Shown: positions 10,659-19,550 of the stretch, piece by piece
Layout: every line of letters begins with the position of its first letter
Position numbering within the stretch: the stretch's first letter is position 1
Source: an uncultured Muribaculaceae bacterium
GTDB taxonomy: Bacteria; Bacteroidota; Bacteroidia; Bacteroidales; Muribaculaceae
NCBI GenBank assembly: GCA_910588065.1
Contig: CAJUPZ010000001.1
Span: forward strand, 130,064-194,063
Direction: 5' to 3'
DNA: 64,000 nt
Notes under the pieces: model-generated
Told to the model about the DNA's origin: nothing
What the model saw: the letters and a program-made list of their open reading frames with translations, nothing else
The model's database searches: none
Position numbers and translations under genes: made by a program

Positions 10659-10689
10659 TTTGTAATTTTATGAAACATTCTTAACTTTG
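10659..10689 (+). promoter_or_regulatory. Consensus promoter of the 10.7-11.0 kb transcript
   Basis: TTTG at 10659-10662 and TAACTTTG at 10682-10689 are separated by 19 bases, a textbook Bacteroidetes promoter. The start would be near 10695, at least 140 bases upstream of any plausible ORF. The promoter therefore reads into a strongly structured region. The preceding stretch 10465-10658 after feoAB holds only a small TGCAGT/ACTGCA hairpin near 10504-10521 and nothing coding. Confidence 0.65.
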
Positions 10690-10694
10690 CGGCG

Positions 10695-11010
10695 CAGACC
10701 GCATCGCAGAGCCCGGTCAAGGGCAATGTGGGTGGGGCTGCAAATGACATACGAAAAGCGTTTACTCGACGCTCTTTCTTGACAATTGGGAACTTCGCAA
10801 ACTTTCTAATCGTAGTCAAGGATGCAGCAAACGGTAGATGCCCAAGTGGATATGTATATTATGTCCTAACCTGGCGCGTGAGCGTTGGGTATTGGCATAT
10901 AGCATATTTCCGCGTGAGGCTCTGCGCGTTTGCTCGTTCAACTACGATGGGCAATGCGAAGGCCTCCAATTGTGGAACGAGCAAACAGTACGGCTCTCAC
11001 GCTTTTTCTT
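10695..11010 (+). ncRNA. Candidate structured non-coding RNA (unknown class)
   Basis: About 315 bases run from a consensus promoter to a T-tract. The 3' half contains a long inverted repeat: GCGTGAG (10912-10918) with CTCACGC (10996-11002), a symmetric 9-base internal loop, then a perfect 12-bp stem 10928-10939 / 10975-10986 around a 35-base loop. TTTTTCTTT follows at 11003-11011, as at an intrinsic terminator. The motif GCGTGAG also occurs once upstream (10876-10882). Reading frames cross the region, but each is broken or overlaps another without any recognisable domain. It does not carry the tRNA-like ends of tmRNA. It could instead be a long leader of the following ORFs. Confidence 0.45.
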
Positions 11011-11059
11011 TATAAACCAATCAACCGCCAACGAGGTGAGCCCAGCGGCTGTGCTTTTT

Positions 11060-11350
11060 ATGTGTTCTATTGAATACCTATTTAGAGAATGCAATATGCT
11101 CCAACGTGCGTTGGGAGTCGAGTTGTACACTCCAATTCTGCTATGTGAGAAACTGACGACAGAAATAGTCATACTTAAAGTCAATTGTTCAGACCAGGAG
11201 GCAGAACATTTGCTTAGAAACGTGATGGATGGAATTGATACAAATACCGGAAAGTATTCAGTGTTAGTATCCGATGATAAAGGTAATCCACTTAATCCCC
11301 AGAGGGTAATGATTGACTTAAAATCAATACTTACTGTATGGAAGCGGTAG
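11060..11350 (+). CDS. Small hypothetical protein upstream of the BspA-like gene
   Basis: A 96-residue open frame from ATG 11060 (another in-frame ATG at 11096) with ordinary composition in its last 80 residues and no family I recognise. The same frame stays open back to 10838, but that part runs through the inverted repeat at 10912-11002 and probably is not translated. It ends 31 bases before the large surface-protein gene, with no promoter between them, so cotranscription is likely. Base composition is A/T-rich like its downstream neighbour, unlike feoAB. It could be an immunity or accessory factor or a chance frame. Confidence 0.35.
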   Translation: MCSIEYLFRECNMLQRALGVELYTPILLCEKLTTEIVILKVNCSDQEAEHLLRNVMDGIDTNTGKYSVLVSDDKGNPLNPQRVMIDLKSILTVWKR

Positions 11351-11381
11351 TCAGTATCTCAACCGAACTAATATAAAATAT

Positions 11382-14300
11382 ATGGACAAACGCATATTCT
11401 GTAGTTTAATAATATTTTTCTTTATGTCGTGGACGATTACTTCAAGTGCCTACGACTTTGAGAAAGATGGGCTATATTATAATATCATATCTGAAACAAC
11501 AGTAGAATGTTGCGGCGGAGGTCAATCGCCAACTGACGCAACTTATAGAAAGACAGATGTTGAGATACCATCAACTGTAAAACAAGGTCTAAAAAGCTAT
11601 ACAGTAGAAAAAATAGCTGATTATGCATGGGGGCAAGTGCAATATTTGGTTTGGATTAAGAATCTGGTCTTGCCCGAAACTATTAAGGAAATCGGAATTG
11701 GGGCATTTCGTGATGCGAACAATATTGAGTCTATTAACTTACCGGATGGTCTCATTAGCATTGGTGATTATGCAATGCAAGGCCCAAAACTTTCGGAATA
11801 TATATTTCCGAGAACGTTGAAGTCAATTGGAACTAGGTGCTTTAACTCAAAGCTAAGAACAGTTATAATTACGTCTAGTGAGCCTCCAATGCTAAAAGAG
11901 GAAACTTTTGCGTATCAAAATGGGGGCATATATATTCCAACAGGATTAAGAATATTTGTTCCAAGTATGGAAAGATATGCTGAGATGCCTTACTATAAAG
12001 AATTTATTGAATCATTGGTTTCATTTACAGATCAAAGCTTTATATATTCCGGGGAGCAACCCCAAATCAACTATAATGTAAATTTGCCAGATGGATATCA
12101 TTTATCGATAGATTTAAGTAAAATACCAGTAAACGCTGGTGACTATGAATTAATTTTGGAAGGTGAAATTAATGGAAATATATTGGCAGACATTCCTTTA
12201 TCGCTTGTTATTTCGAAAGCTGATTTGCGAATAACTGCGAATAATGCTTCTCGTCAATACGGAGAAAATAACCCAGATTTTAATGCAGTTATTGAAGGAC
12301 TACAAAATGATGAAAACATTGATGATGTGCTAATTGATGGCTATAATCTTTTTTCACGAGCTACTGCAAAATCTGATATAGGGGAATATCCAATTGAATT
12401 GAAATCAGATGCATCGACTAATTACAACATACAATTTAAGCCGGGGAAATTAAATGTAACGCAGGCTCCAATTCGAATTTCAATAGGTTGCTATAATAGG
12501 GAGTATGGTCTTGATAATCCTTTATTTAAGTTATCTTTTGATGGATTAAAAAGTTGCGACGAGTTACCAAAATGGGATAAATTACCCGTGTTTTATACGG
12601 ATGCTACGAAATTATCGAATGTGGGGGTCTATCCTGTATCTGTTATGTGTGAGCCTCATAATTATGAAATTCTCTCGTGTGAATATGGTATTCTTACGAT
12701 AACCAAAGCCAAAGCAACTATTTCGGCCAATAATAAAGAACGTCTATATTTCGAGCAGAATCCGCAATTTGATTTCTCTATTTCGGGACTTCTCAACGAT
12801 GATACCGAGTCATGCTTAACTACTTACCCCAGTTATAATTGCGAAGCTAATATTTTAAGCGACGCAGGCGTTTATGAAATTATGCCAGTAGGCGCCATGT
12901 CAAAGAATTATATATTTGAATACGTGCCCGGAAACTTGATTGTTAATAAAAGGCAGTTAATGGTAAGTGTCGGTAATTATACTAGAGTGTACGGAGAAGA
13001 TAATCCCTCATTTGATGTTGACTATACTGGATTCGTCAATAATGAAGATGCATCAACTCTATCTCAATCAGTGACTGTTTTTTGTCCCGCAACATCTCTT
13101 AGTGATGTAGGAACATATCCTATTGATATTACGGGTGGAAATGCAACAAACTATCAAATTTCGAAGTATAAATCAGGGACGTTAACTATAACCAAGGCAA
13201 ATCAATCCATTATCTGGGATCAAGATTTATCTAATATTGAATTGTATTCGCAGGTGGAACTTCAAGCTACTAGTGATACAGATTTACCAATATCTTATGA
13301 AATCTCACCCAATAATGTGGCTAATTTATATAGCAACGCGGGAAGATGGTATCTTGACTGTTATGGTCGAGGAACTGTAATCATTCGTGCTACCCAAAAA
13401 GGGGATAAGAATCACAACGATGCTCCAATTATCACAAAAAAATTGGTAGTGTATGGAAATGAAGAAAATGATTCATCTAATCCACAAATATATCTGAATA
13501 TAGATGAACCGGGCACATTGTCAACTATGATTTCCGAGAATAAAAAGTATCATATTAAGAATCTGCGATTGACAGGATATCTGAATGGTACGGATATTAA
13601 CTTTATACGTGAAATGGCTGGTAGCGATAGCTACGGCAATACCACTCCTGGCGTGTTGGAAGCACTCGATATTTCGGGCTGTACCATAGTTAGTGGTGGA
13701 CGTAGTTATTACCAACTCAACAGAACTACAGAAAAGGTTGTTGGGAACAGTATGTTTTATAACTGCAAAGTGTTAACCACACTTAGGATTCCTGATAATA
13801 CAATTTCAATTGGAGATTATGCATTCGCTGATTGCGAACGACTATCGGTTATTTCTATTCCCAATTGCGTGAAATCTCATGGCATACAATCGTTTAGAAA
13901 CGATATTAGCCTGCTTCGTTTGCCAATGTCGAGGAAACTCGAAGAAATTGGAGATATGGCATATTCTGGATGTAACGGTTTGACTGAGATTACCATACCA
14001 TCAAGTGTAACATCTATTGGCTTAGGTATCGTTAAAGACTGCCAAAATATAACTCAGATAAATGTAGAAGTCGGCAACATAAATTATGCTAGCAGAGATG
14101 GCGTTTTATTCAATTCGAACTTTGATGATTTAATAATATATCCAGTCAATCATGCAGGGGTAGAATATGTAGTACCGGAAGGAGTTGATCAGATAGCGTC
14201 TTATGCCTTCGTTAACGCAAAAGAACTCAAATCCGTGAGCTTGCCTTCAACGCTATCGATGATTGGACAAGATGCTTTTATTGGATGCATAAATCTGAAT

Positions 14301-14690
14301 AGGTTGCAAGTTCTGGCACTCACACCTCCAACATGTCAAAATAATTGCTTTGATAATATCAGCAAGACACGTTGTAATCTACAAGTGCCAATTGGGTGCC
14401 GTTCATATTATTGGGTTGCTCCCGTTTGGTCTGAGTTCAATAAAATAATGGAGTCAGATTTCAGCAGAATCGAAGACGTTTATTTAGATAATCTGCATAT
14501 TGGAATAATAGACGGTAAGATATCTGTTAGTGGATGTCATGAAGATATGACGGTTCGTATTTATCAAATCAATGGTACACTCCTTTACCAAGGACAACCG
14601 AGTAGTGGAGAGATCCAATTTGAACCACTATATCACGGAGTATATATTATTATGATAGGTAATAAAACTTTTAAGGTGATAGTGAAATAA
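11382..14690 (+). CDS. BspA-type leucine-rich repeat and MBG-repeat surface protein with T9SS-like C-terminal domain
   Basis: Large secreted protein of 1102 residues. A signal peptide covers about 1-23. LRR_5/BspA-type repeats lie at about 70-170 (EKIADYAWG, LPDGLISIGDYAM) and again at about 730-1000. Four MBG-type repeats lie between, at about 285-630, each beginning with a YG..NP.F motif (YGENNPDF, YGLDNPLF, a degenerate YFEQNPQF, YGEDNPSF). The last 70 residues (VRIYQINGTLLYQG, YHGVYIIMIG, ending in FKVIVK) fit a type IX secretion sorting domain. Family members bind host matrix or other bacteria, but no ligand can be inferred here. The gene is visibly more A/T-rich, with AT-ending codons, than feoAB and mutS2 on either side, suggesting acquisition. 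Confidence 0.82.
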   Translation: MDKRIFCSLIIFFFMSWTITSSAYDFEKDGLYYNIISETTVECCGGGQSPTDATYRKTDVEIPSTVKQGLKSYTVEKIADYAWGQVQYLVWIKNLVLPETIKEIGIGAFRDANNIESINLPDGLISIGDYAMQGPKLSEYIFPRTLKSIGTRCFNSKLRTVIITSSEPPMLKEETFAYQNGGIYIPTGLRIFVPSMERYAEMPYYKEFIESLVSFTDQSFIYSGEQPQINYNVNLPDGYHLSIDLSKIPVNAGDYELILEGEINGNILADIPLSLVISKADLRITANNASRQYGENNPDFNAVIEGLQNDENIDDVLIDGYNLFSRATAKSDIGEYPIELKSDASTNYNIQFKPGKLNVTQAPIRISIGCYNREYGLDNPLFKLSFDGLKSCDELPKWDKLPVFYTDATKLSNVGVYPVSVMCEPHNYEILSCEYGILTITKAKATISANNKERLYFEQNPQFDFSISGLLNDDTESCLTTYPSYNCEANILSDAGVYEIMPVGAMSKNYIFEYVPGNLIVNKRQLMVSVGNYTRVYGEDNPSFDVDYTGFVNNEDASTLSQSVTVFCPATSLSDVGTYPIDITGGNATNYQISKYKSGTLTITKANQSIIWDQDLSNIELYSQVELQATSDTDLPISYEISPNNVANLYSNAGRWYLDCYGRGTVIIRATQKGDKNHNDAPIITKKLVVYGNEENDSSNPQIYLNIDEPGTLSTMISENKKYHIKNLRLTGYLNGTDINFIREMAGSDSYGNTTPGVLEALDISGCTIVSGGRSYYQLNRTTEKVVGNSMFYNCKVLTTLRIPDNTISIGDYAFADCERLSVISIPNCVKSHGIQSFRNDISLLRLPMSRKLEEIGDMAYSGCNGLTEITIPSSVTSIGLGIVKDCQNITQINVEVGNINYASRDGVLFNSNFDDLIIYPVNHAGVEYVVPEGVDQIASYAFVNAKELKSVSLPSTLSMIGQDAFIGCINLNRLQVLALTPPTCQNNCFDNISKTRCNLQVPIGCRSYYWVAPVWSEFNKIMESDFSRIEDVYLDNLHIGIIDGKISVSGCHEDMTVRIYQINGTLLYQGQPSSGEIQFEPLYHGVYIIMIGNKTFKVIVK

Positions 14691-14711
14691 TCAGCAATAT
14701 ATCCCAAGTGG

Positions 14712-14740
14712 CGACCTCGGATTTATGCCGGGGTCGTTTC
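14712..14740 (+). terminator. Probable terminator after the BspA-like gene
   Basis: CGACCTCGG (14712-14720) pairs with CCGGGGTCG (14728-14736) over 9 positions with one G-U, around a 7-base loop. Only a weak TTT follows. It lies 22 bases past the stop. Confidence 0.5.
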
Positions 14741-15098
14741 ATAAAATGACTAATCTGTGATGCGGTTATGTTGAGAGATGGGCATGGCGTTTGAAAGTAA
14801 GGGTGCGACCTTGATGATTGTTATACATATAATGATAAGAAAGGAGGGGTTATGAAGAAGTGAAAAATATGTAGTTTGTCAAAGTAGCTATAAAAACGTC
14901 TGTAAGTATCGCATGTGAATTCTGTTTGGATACTATCATCGGGTCTGTTGTAGAATCATGTACAATAGACTTGTCGATAGGTCATTCGCTTACTATTGTG
15001 GCGATTTATAAAATTAGCGTTCCGCTACTTGTCAGCGAACGAATGATGGCCAATGTGGATTCGCGCAAAGCATAGGCTAATCGGACGGACACGCCAAG
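14741..15098. other. Gene-free stretch at the end of the accessory island
   Basis: No credible ORF or RNA gene is seen. A short inverted repeat (TCATTCG near 14983 with CGAATGA near 15040) encloses a second small hairpin (GTTCCGCT / AGCGAAC) without a T-tract. A/T-rich to about 14990, then closer to the chromosomal average, so the island edge probably lies here. Confidence 0.4.
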
Positions 15099-17549
15099 TT
15101 AGCTCAGGTCGACGACGGTGATTCCGGCGCCGCCAAACTGCACATGCTCGTCGCGGTAAGCCCGCACCTCGCGCACTGTGTCAAGATACTGGCGGATGGC
15201 CTGACGCAACGCGCCGGTGCCTGTGCCGTGCAATATCCGCACCCTCTCCGCGCTAAACTGCACAGCGTCATCTATAAAATAAGTGATGGCCTGAATCGCT
15301 TCATCAACCCTCATGCCGCGCACATCAATGTCGCTGCTGAAATTCAGCTGCCGGTCTCGGCTGGCATCTGATGAATTCGAGCTGATGAATGATACGCTCT
15401 GCCCGCTCGCGGGAAGTTGTGCATTTGTAAGTTTCAGTCTGTCGGTCTTCACACTGGTTTTCAGCAATCCGAAAGCCACAACGGCATTCTTGCCGTCAAG
15501 CTCCAGAATCTTGCCGGGCGAACCTGCGCCATCAAGTTTCACGATGTCACCTACCTGCAGTGTGCGGGCCGGCTGTGATTCTATGGCCGTCGGCTTCTGC
15601 TTTTTAGCTTTAGGTGCTTTTTTCAGAAGAGGGTGGGCATCAGTATCGGCTGTTTCCTTGAGCTTGCGCTTCTCCTCCTCGAGTTTGCTGCGGGCTTCAA
15701 GAGTCCGCTCGCGGTTTGCCTGAGCGGTACGGATTTCGCGGATGGTGCGTTCTATCGATGCGTTGCTTGATGATAGAATGCGTTCGGCCTCGGTTTTGGC
15801 CTCATCTATTATTTCGCGGCGTTTAAGCCTTAGAGTTTCCGCATCATTCTCATAGCGGGCAATCACTTCCTCAAGCTTTTTCTCGCGTTTTTTTATTTCG
15901 GACCGTTTGTTTTCCCAATATTTTCTGTCGCGGGCAATATCGAGCAGATATTTGTCGAGGTTAACATAATCGCTGCCTACGATCGACTCCGCCTCGGCTA
16001 TGATATCGGCCGGCAGGCCTGTTTTCCTTGCAATCTCAATGGCAAAGGAGCTGCCAGGATTGCCGATTGACAGTTTGAAAAGAGGTTGCATCAGATGCCT
16101 GTCATACAGCATGGAGCCGTTGACAAGTCCGGCGGTGTCCTCAGCAAAATGTTTGAGGTTCTGGTAGTGTGTGGTGATGACTCCCCACAGATTCGAGTCG
16201 GCAAACTTATGGAGTATCGCCTGGGCTATCGCCCCGCCTATCTGAGGCTCGGTTCCACCTCCGAATTCATCTATAAGAACAAGTGAGCCCGATTTACCTT
16301 TGGCCACAAACAGCTTCATGTTTCTGAGGTGGGAGCTGTAGGTGCTGAGGTCATCCTCTATCGACTGATTGTCGCCTATATCAACAAAAATATCATTGAA
16401 TATGCCTATATGCGAGTTTTCATACACCGGGGGCAGGAGGCCGCATTGGGTCATGTACTGGATGATACCCACAGTCTTGAGACACACCGACTTGCCGCCG
16501 GCGTTGGGTCCGGAGATTATCAGAATTCTCTTTTCCGGCGACAGTGTGATGTCGAGAGGCACAATCTCTCTCCCCTGGGATTGCAGCGATTTAAGAAGCA
16601 CCGGGTGGCAGGCGTGGTACCATTCGAGCTCCGGCTTGTCGGCAATATTCGGCAGCATGCCGCCGACCTCTCCGGCATACACGGCCTTTGCCCTTATGAA
16701 ATCTATGTGGGCGAGGATGTCAATGCTTGCGGCTATGTCCGGTATATATGGTCTTATAAATGTGGCGAGTTCGGCGAGAATGCGCAGTATCTCCCGCTTT
16801 TCTTCAAGCTGCAGTTCCCTTATGCGGTTGTTTGCCTCGACAACCTCTGCCGGCTCGATGTACACTGTCTTTCCGGATGCACTCTCATCGTGAACTATGC
16901 CGCTGAGCCTTCTTTTGTTCATCGGAGCTACCGGCAGCACAAGCCGTCCGTCGCGCATCGCCGGCGAGGCATCAGCCTCAAGTATCCCTTCGGCCACGGC
17001 TCTGGCCATAACTCTCCTCAGAGTGGAGTTTACAGACCCCGACATGGAGTTGAGCGAGCGGCGTATCTGTCCCAGTTCAGCCGAAGCACTGTCTTTGACA
17101 TTGCCGAAACGGTCCATGATCCTGTCTATGGCACTCCGGCACATTCCGAATTCCTGAAGTTCACCGGCAATGCCGTCAAGCACCGGAAACCGGCTCACCC
17201 CATCCTCATTGCGCATTGCCCGGAAGCAGGCCGAGGTTTCGTCGATACACCGCAGAGCTTTTGATATCCCGAGCATATCAGCTGATGAGCATGATGTGCC
17301 GGGCACCTTGATAGACATTATCGTCTGGTCTGCGTTGCCGCAGTCGTATGTAGGCAGTTGTGCCTCCGATTGAAGGAGAGAGCACATCTCGCTTACAGCG
17401 CAAAGTGCGGAATATACATATTTGTAATCTGTGCTGAACGCCATGTCTCGAGCGCGTCCGACAGCACCCGGTGCCGAGCATAACTCACTCACCCGCTGAC
17501 GCACACGGTCAAAACCAATCTTATTTTCAAAGTTATCGGGATATATCAT
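15099..17549 (-). CDS. mutS2: MutS2 family ATPase / endonuclease
   Basis: MutS paralogue without the mismatch-recognition domain. It acts on recombination intermediates or rescues collided ribosomes. The 816 residues carry a Walker A GPNAGGKS near 335, a Walker B LVLIDEFGGGTEP near 410, a long charged coiled coil (about 515-635), a KOW-like stretch around 665-700 and a C-terminal Smr domain (about 740-816) with the HGTGTGALR nuclease loop. Length and domain order match the family. Monocistronic, divergent from the DUF308 gene. Confidence 0.95.
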   Translation of the reverse strand: MIYPDNFENKIGFDRVRQRVSELCSAPGAVGRARDMAFSTDYKYVYSALCAVSEMCSLLQSEAQLPTYDCGNADQTIMSIKVPGTSCSSADMLGISKALRCIDETSACFRAMRNEDGVSRFPVLDGIAGELQEFGMCRSAIDRIMDRFGNVKDSASAELGQIRRSLNSMSGSVNSTLRRVMARAVAEGILEADASPAMRDGRLVLPVAPMNKRRLSGIVHDESASGKTVYIEPAEVVEANNRIRELQLEEKREILRILAELATFIRPYIPDIAASIDILAHIDFIRAKAVYAGEVGGMLPNIADKPELEWYHACHPVLLKSLQSQGREIVPLDITLSPEKRILIISGPNAGGKSVCLKTVGIIQYMTQCGLLPPVYENSHIGIFNDIFVDIGDNQSIEDDLSTYSSHLRNMKLFVAKGKSGSLVLIDEFGGGTEPQIGGAIAQAILHKFADSNLWGVITTHYQNLKHFAEDTAGLVNGSMLYDRHLMQPLFKLSIGNPGSSFAIEIARKTGLPADIIAEAESIVGSDYVNLDKYLLDIARDRKYWENKRSEIKKREKKLEEVIARYENDAETLRLKRREIIDEAKTEAERILSSSNASIERTIREIRTAQANRERTLEARSKLEEEKRKLKETADTDAHPLLKKAPKAKKQKPTAIESQPARTLQVGDIVKLDGAGSPGKILELDGKNAVVAFGLLKTSVKTDRLKLTNAQLPASGQSVSFISSNSSDASRDRQLNFSSDIDVRGMRVDEAIQAITYFIDDAVQFSAERVRILHGTGTGALRQAIRQYLDTVREVRAYRDEHVQFGGAGITVVDLS

Positions 17550-17553
17550 GATA

Positions 17554-17561
17554 CAAAATTA
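17554..17561 (-). promoter_or_regulatory. -7 element upstream of mutS2
   Basis: TAATTTTG on the minus strand lies only 4 bases before the mutS2 ATG, so the transcript would be leaderless or nearly so. No clear TTTG is seen at the -33 position (TTGG instead). Confidence 0.4.
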
Positions 17562-17665
17562 CACAAAAAAACAGACTGCCGCCAATACTGTCCGCGTTGC
17601 TGCAACATTTTAATTAAACTCCGTGTTATAATGTAAATAAAAAATAACCTATAAATACATCTGTT

Positions 17666-18220
17666 ATGAAAACTTCTAAAATCAACTACTGGGGCCGGTC
17701 AAAGTACTGGTGGGTAGTGCTTGTGTTAGGCATCCTTATGGTGCTGTGCGGATTTGCATATTGGCTCTGGCCTATGGCCGGATATGCTGTTTCTTCTCAG
17801 ATTTTCGGCTGGCTGCTTGTGCTTGCGGGCATCGTTCAGCTGTGTGTGGCCGCAGGCCGTAACTATCCGCGCGGATGGGGGTGGTGGATTGCCGGCGGTG
17901 TGATAGATATGTTCATCGGCTTCATGCTGGTGCGCAGTGTCATACTGTCTGAGGCCGTCTTCCCTTATTTCATCGCGATAATCTTCCTGTTCTGGGGCAT
18001 CAGCGCCATAATCAGTTCCATCAGCCAGAGAGGCAGAAAATATTGGTGGCTGTACCTCATCAACGGTATTCTGCTTATGGTTATCGGGTTCTTCTTCATT
18101 GAGGCAGGTTGGGTTCAGGATATGATGATGACAAGTTTCCTCACCTCTCTCGCATTCATTTACTGGGGATTCTCCGTTGCCATGCTCTCCTATGACATGA
18201 AGCCTCGGGAAATCGAGTGA
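17666..18220 (+). CDS. HdeD family (DUF308) membrane protein
   Basis: Small polytopic inner-membrane protein of 184 residues with about six hydrophobic segments and the repeated Gly/Trp-rich helices typical of HdeD/DUF308 (for example FGWLLVLAGIVQL and GWWIAGGVIDMFIGFML). In enterobacteria HdeD is linked to acid resistance at high density. The role in Bacteroidetes is not known, so only family membership is claimed. It stands alone: divergent from mutS2 and followed by a long hairpin before the next gene. Confidence 0.85.
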   Translation: MKTSKINYWGRSKYWWVVLVLGILMVLCGFAYWLWPMAGYAVSSQIFGWLLVLAGIVQLCVAAGRNYPRGWGWWIAGGVIDMFIGFMLVRSVILSEAVFPYFIAIIFLFWGISAIISSISQRGRKYWWLYLINGILLMVIGFFFIEAGWVQDMMMTSFLTSLAFIYWGFSVAMLSYDMKPREIE

Positions 18221-18252
18221 CAACTGAATCCACATATATATAGATGACAACC

Positions 18253-18296
18253 TTTTGCCGGCTCATCCGCTAATTATAGCGTTGGAGTCGGCAAAA
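18253..18296. terminator. Long hairpin downstream of the DUF308 gene
   Basis: TTTTGCCG (18253-18260) pairs with CGGCAAAA (18289-18296), with additional paired blocks inside (CTC/GAG and CGCTA/TAGCG around ATTA). It ends in A/U-rich pairs but has no U-tract after it, so it may be a bidirectional or processing hairpin rather than a simple terminator. Confidence 0.45.
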
Positions 18297-18353
18297 ATGG
18301 TTAAAAACGCTTATTTTGCAATCGCTCATGGCAATTGTTCGTCATTATATTAG

Positions 18354-18361
18354 TATATTTG
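18354..18361 (+). promoter_or_regulatory. -7 element for the 18.4-21.2 kb genes
   Basis: TATATTTG at 18354-18361 fits the -7 consensus, 83 bases before the ATG. No good TTTG occurs at the expected distance, so this is weak support. Confidence 0.35.
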
Positions 18362-18444
18362 CATAATAGGTCGGCTTGGCCATTAAACTTAATGCTTTGA
18401 GGCAAGTCAATCCTATAGAAACAAAACACTAAATTTAACCCATC

Positions 18445-19488
18445 ATGAACATCAGAAACTTATTGCTGCTCTCCCTGCTTGTGACTGCCTCCGGTGTTTG
18501 CCGGGCTCAGGGTTATTACGATGACGACATTTACTTCGATGCATCAAAGGATAAGGATAAGAATATTGAGCTTGCCAAAAAGCAAGCCAAGGCAAAGCCG
18601 GTGTCTCAGACAAACGGTTACATCCTGTATCCCGTGGCCGATTTTGCTTCCGCTGACACATACGCACCCGAAGGAAACCTTACAATGAGTGTGGACGACT
18701 ACAACCGCCGTGGCATTTTCGCAACAGACTCTGTACGTCACGATTCCACGGCTGCCGCCACTGATTTCGCATACACACGGCAGATTGAGCGGTTCTACAA
18801 TCCCGCTATTGTCAAAGGTAGTTCTGACAAAGACCTCGCCCAGCTTTACTACGCTCAGCCGGCAAATGTAAACATCTACATAAACACCCCCGCATACGGC
18901 TACTGGGGCTATCCCTACCGCTGGAACTCATGGTATGATCCCTGGTTCTACGGTCCCGGCTACTGGCCGTCCTACTCTTATTGGAATCCCTACTACGGCT
19001 GGGGTTGCAACTACCCCTTCTGGTCGCCCGGCTGGGGACCCGCATGGGCATGGGGTCCGGCTTACTGGGGGCCCGGCTGGGGTTGGGGCGCATCCTGGGG
19101 ATGGTGTGGAGTCCATTCCCGTCCGGTCAGCAACAGACATCCCGGTGCGATACGCAATCCGCGCCCCGGTTCCAATATAGGTAATCACCGTCCCGGCTCA
19201 AACTCCTATCGCCCGGCATACTCTCCCGGACGCCATCCCGGCAGTAATTCAAATTACCGTCCCTCTTACAACAATTCCAATTCAAACGGATATCGCCCCG
19301 GCTACAACACAAACTCAACCAACAGTAACTCAAACAACAACAATTCATACACCCGTCCCGGACGCCACAACAGCAATTCCTACACCAACTCAAACAGAGG
19401 CTCCTCCGGCAGCTCATACCGCAGCTCAGGCGGACACACCGGCGGTGGTAGCTCATCAGGCGGTGGCGGCGGACGTGGACGCCATTGA
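18445..19488 (+). CDS. Exported low-complexity protein (Trp/Tyr/Pro-rich then Ser/Asn/Gly-rich)
   Basis: 347 residues with a cleavable signal peptide (about 1-21, ending CRA). After a charged segment (22-140) comes a striking aromatic block (about 145-225) dominated by Trp, Tyr, Gly and Pro (WGYPYRW, GPGYWPSYSYW). The tail (about 228-347) is made almost only of Ser, Asn, Gly, Arg, Pro and Tyr, with repeats of the form RPG..SN. The tail is likely disordered and the aromatic block likely sticky or carbohydrate-facing. The gene precedes an outer-membrane protein gene by 62 bases with no obvious promoter between, suggesting an envelope role. I recognise no family. Confidence 0.7.
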   Translation: MNIRNLLLLSLLVTASGVCRAQGYYDDDIYFDASKDKDKNIELAKKQAKAKPVSQTNGYILYPVADFASADTYAPEGNLTMSVDDYNRRGIFATDSVRHDSTAAATDFAYTRQIERFYNPAIVKGSSDKDLAQLYYAQPANVNIYINTPAYGYWGYPYRWNSWYDPWFYGPGYWPSYSYWNPYYGWGCNYPFWSPGWGPAWAWGPAYWGPGWGWGASWGWCGVHSRPVSNRHPGAIRNPRPGSNIGNHRPGSNSYRPAYSPGRHPGSNSNYRPSYNNSNSNGYRPGYNTNSTNSNSNNNNSYTRPGRHNSNSYTNSNRGSSGSSYRSSGGHTGGGSSSGGGGGRGRH

Positions 19489-19550
19489 TATGAATGATTA
19501 TCAATGACTGCTTAAACACTATCTGTTTCATTAAAATCAAGCAAACCAAC

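Noticed and set aside
10695..11010. Possible tmRNA because of a GGGGCTG near 10733
   Set aside because: No tRNA-like 3' end, no CCA, no tag-peptide frame and no matching acceptor stem.
10728..11015. 95-codon plus-strand frame across the inverted repeat region
   Set aside because: It overlaps another frame of similar length and runs through the palindrome. Neither shows a domain, so structure rather than coding is the better explanation.
14840..14862. AAAGGAGG followed by a short ATG frame
   Set aside because: The frame ends after three codons. Bacteroidetes seldom rely on this type of ribosome binding site.
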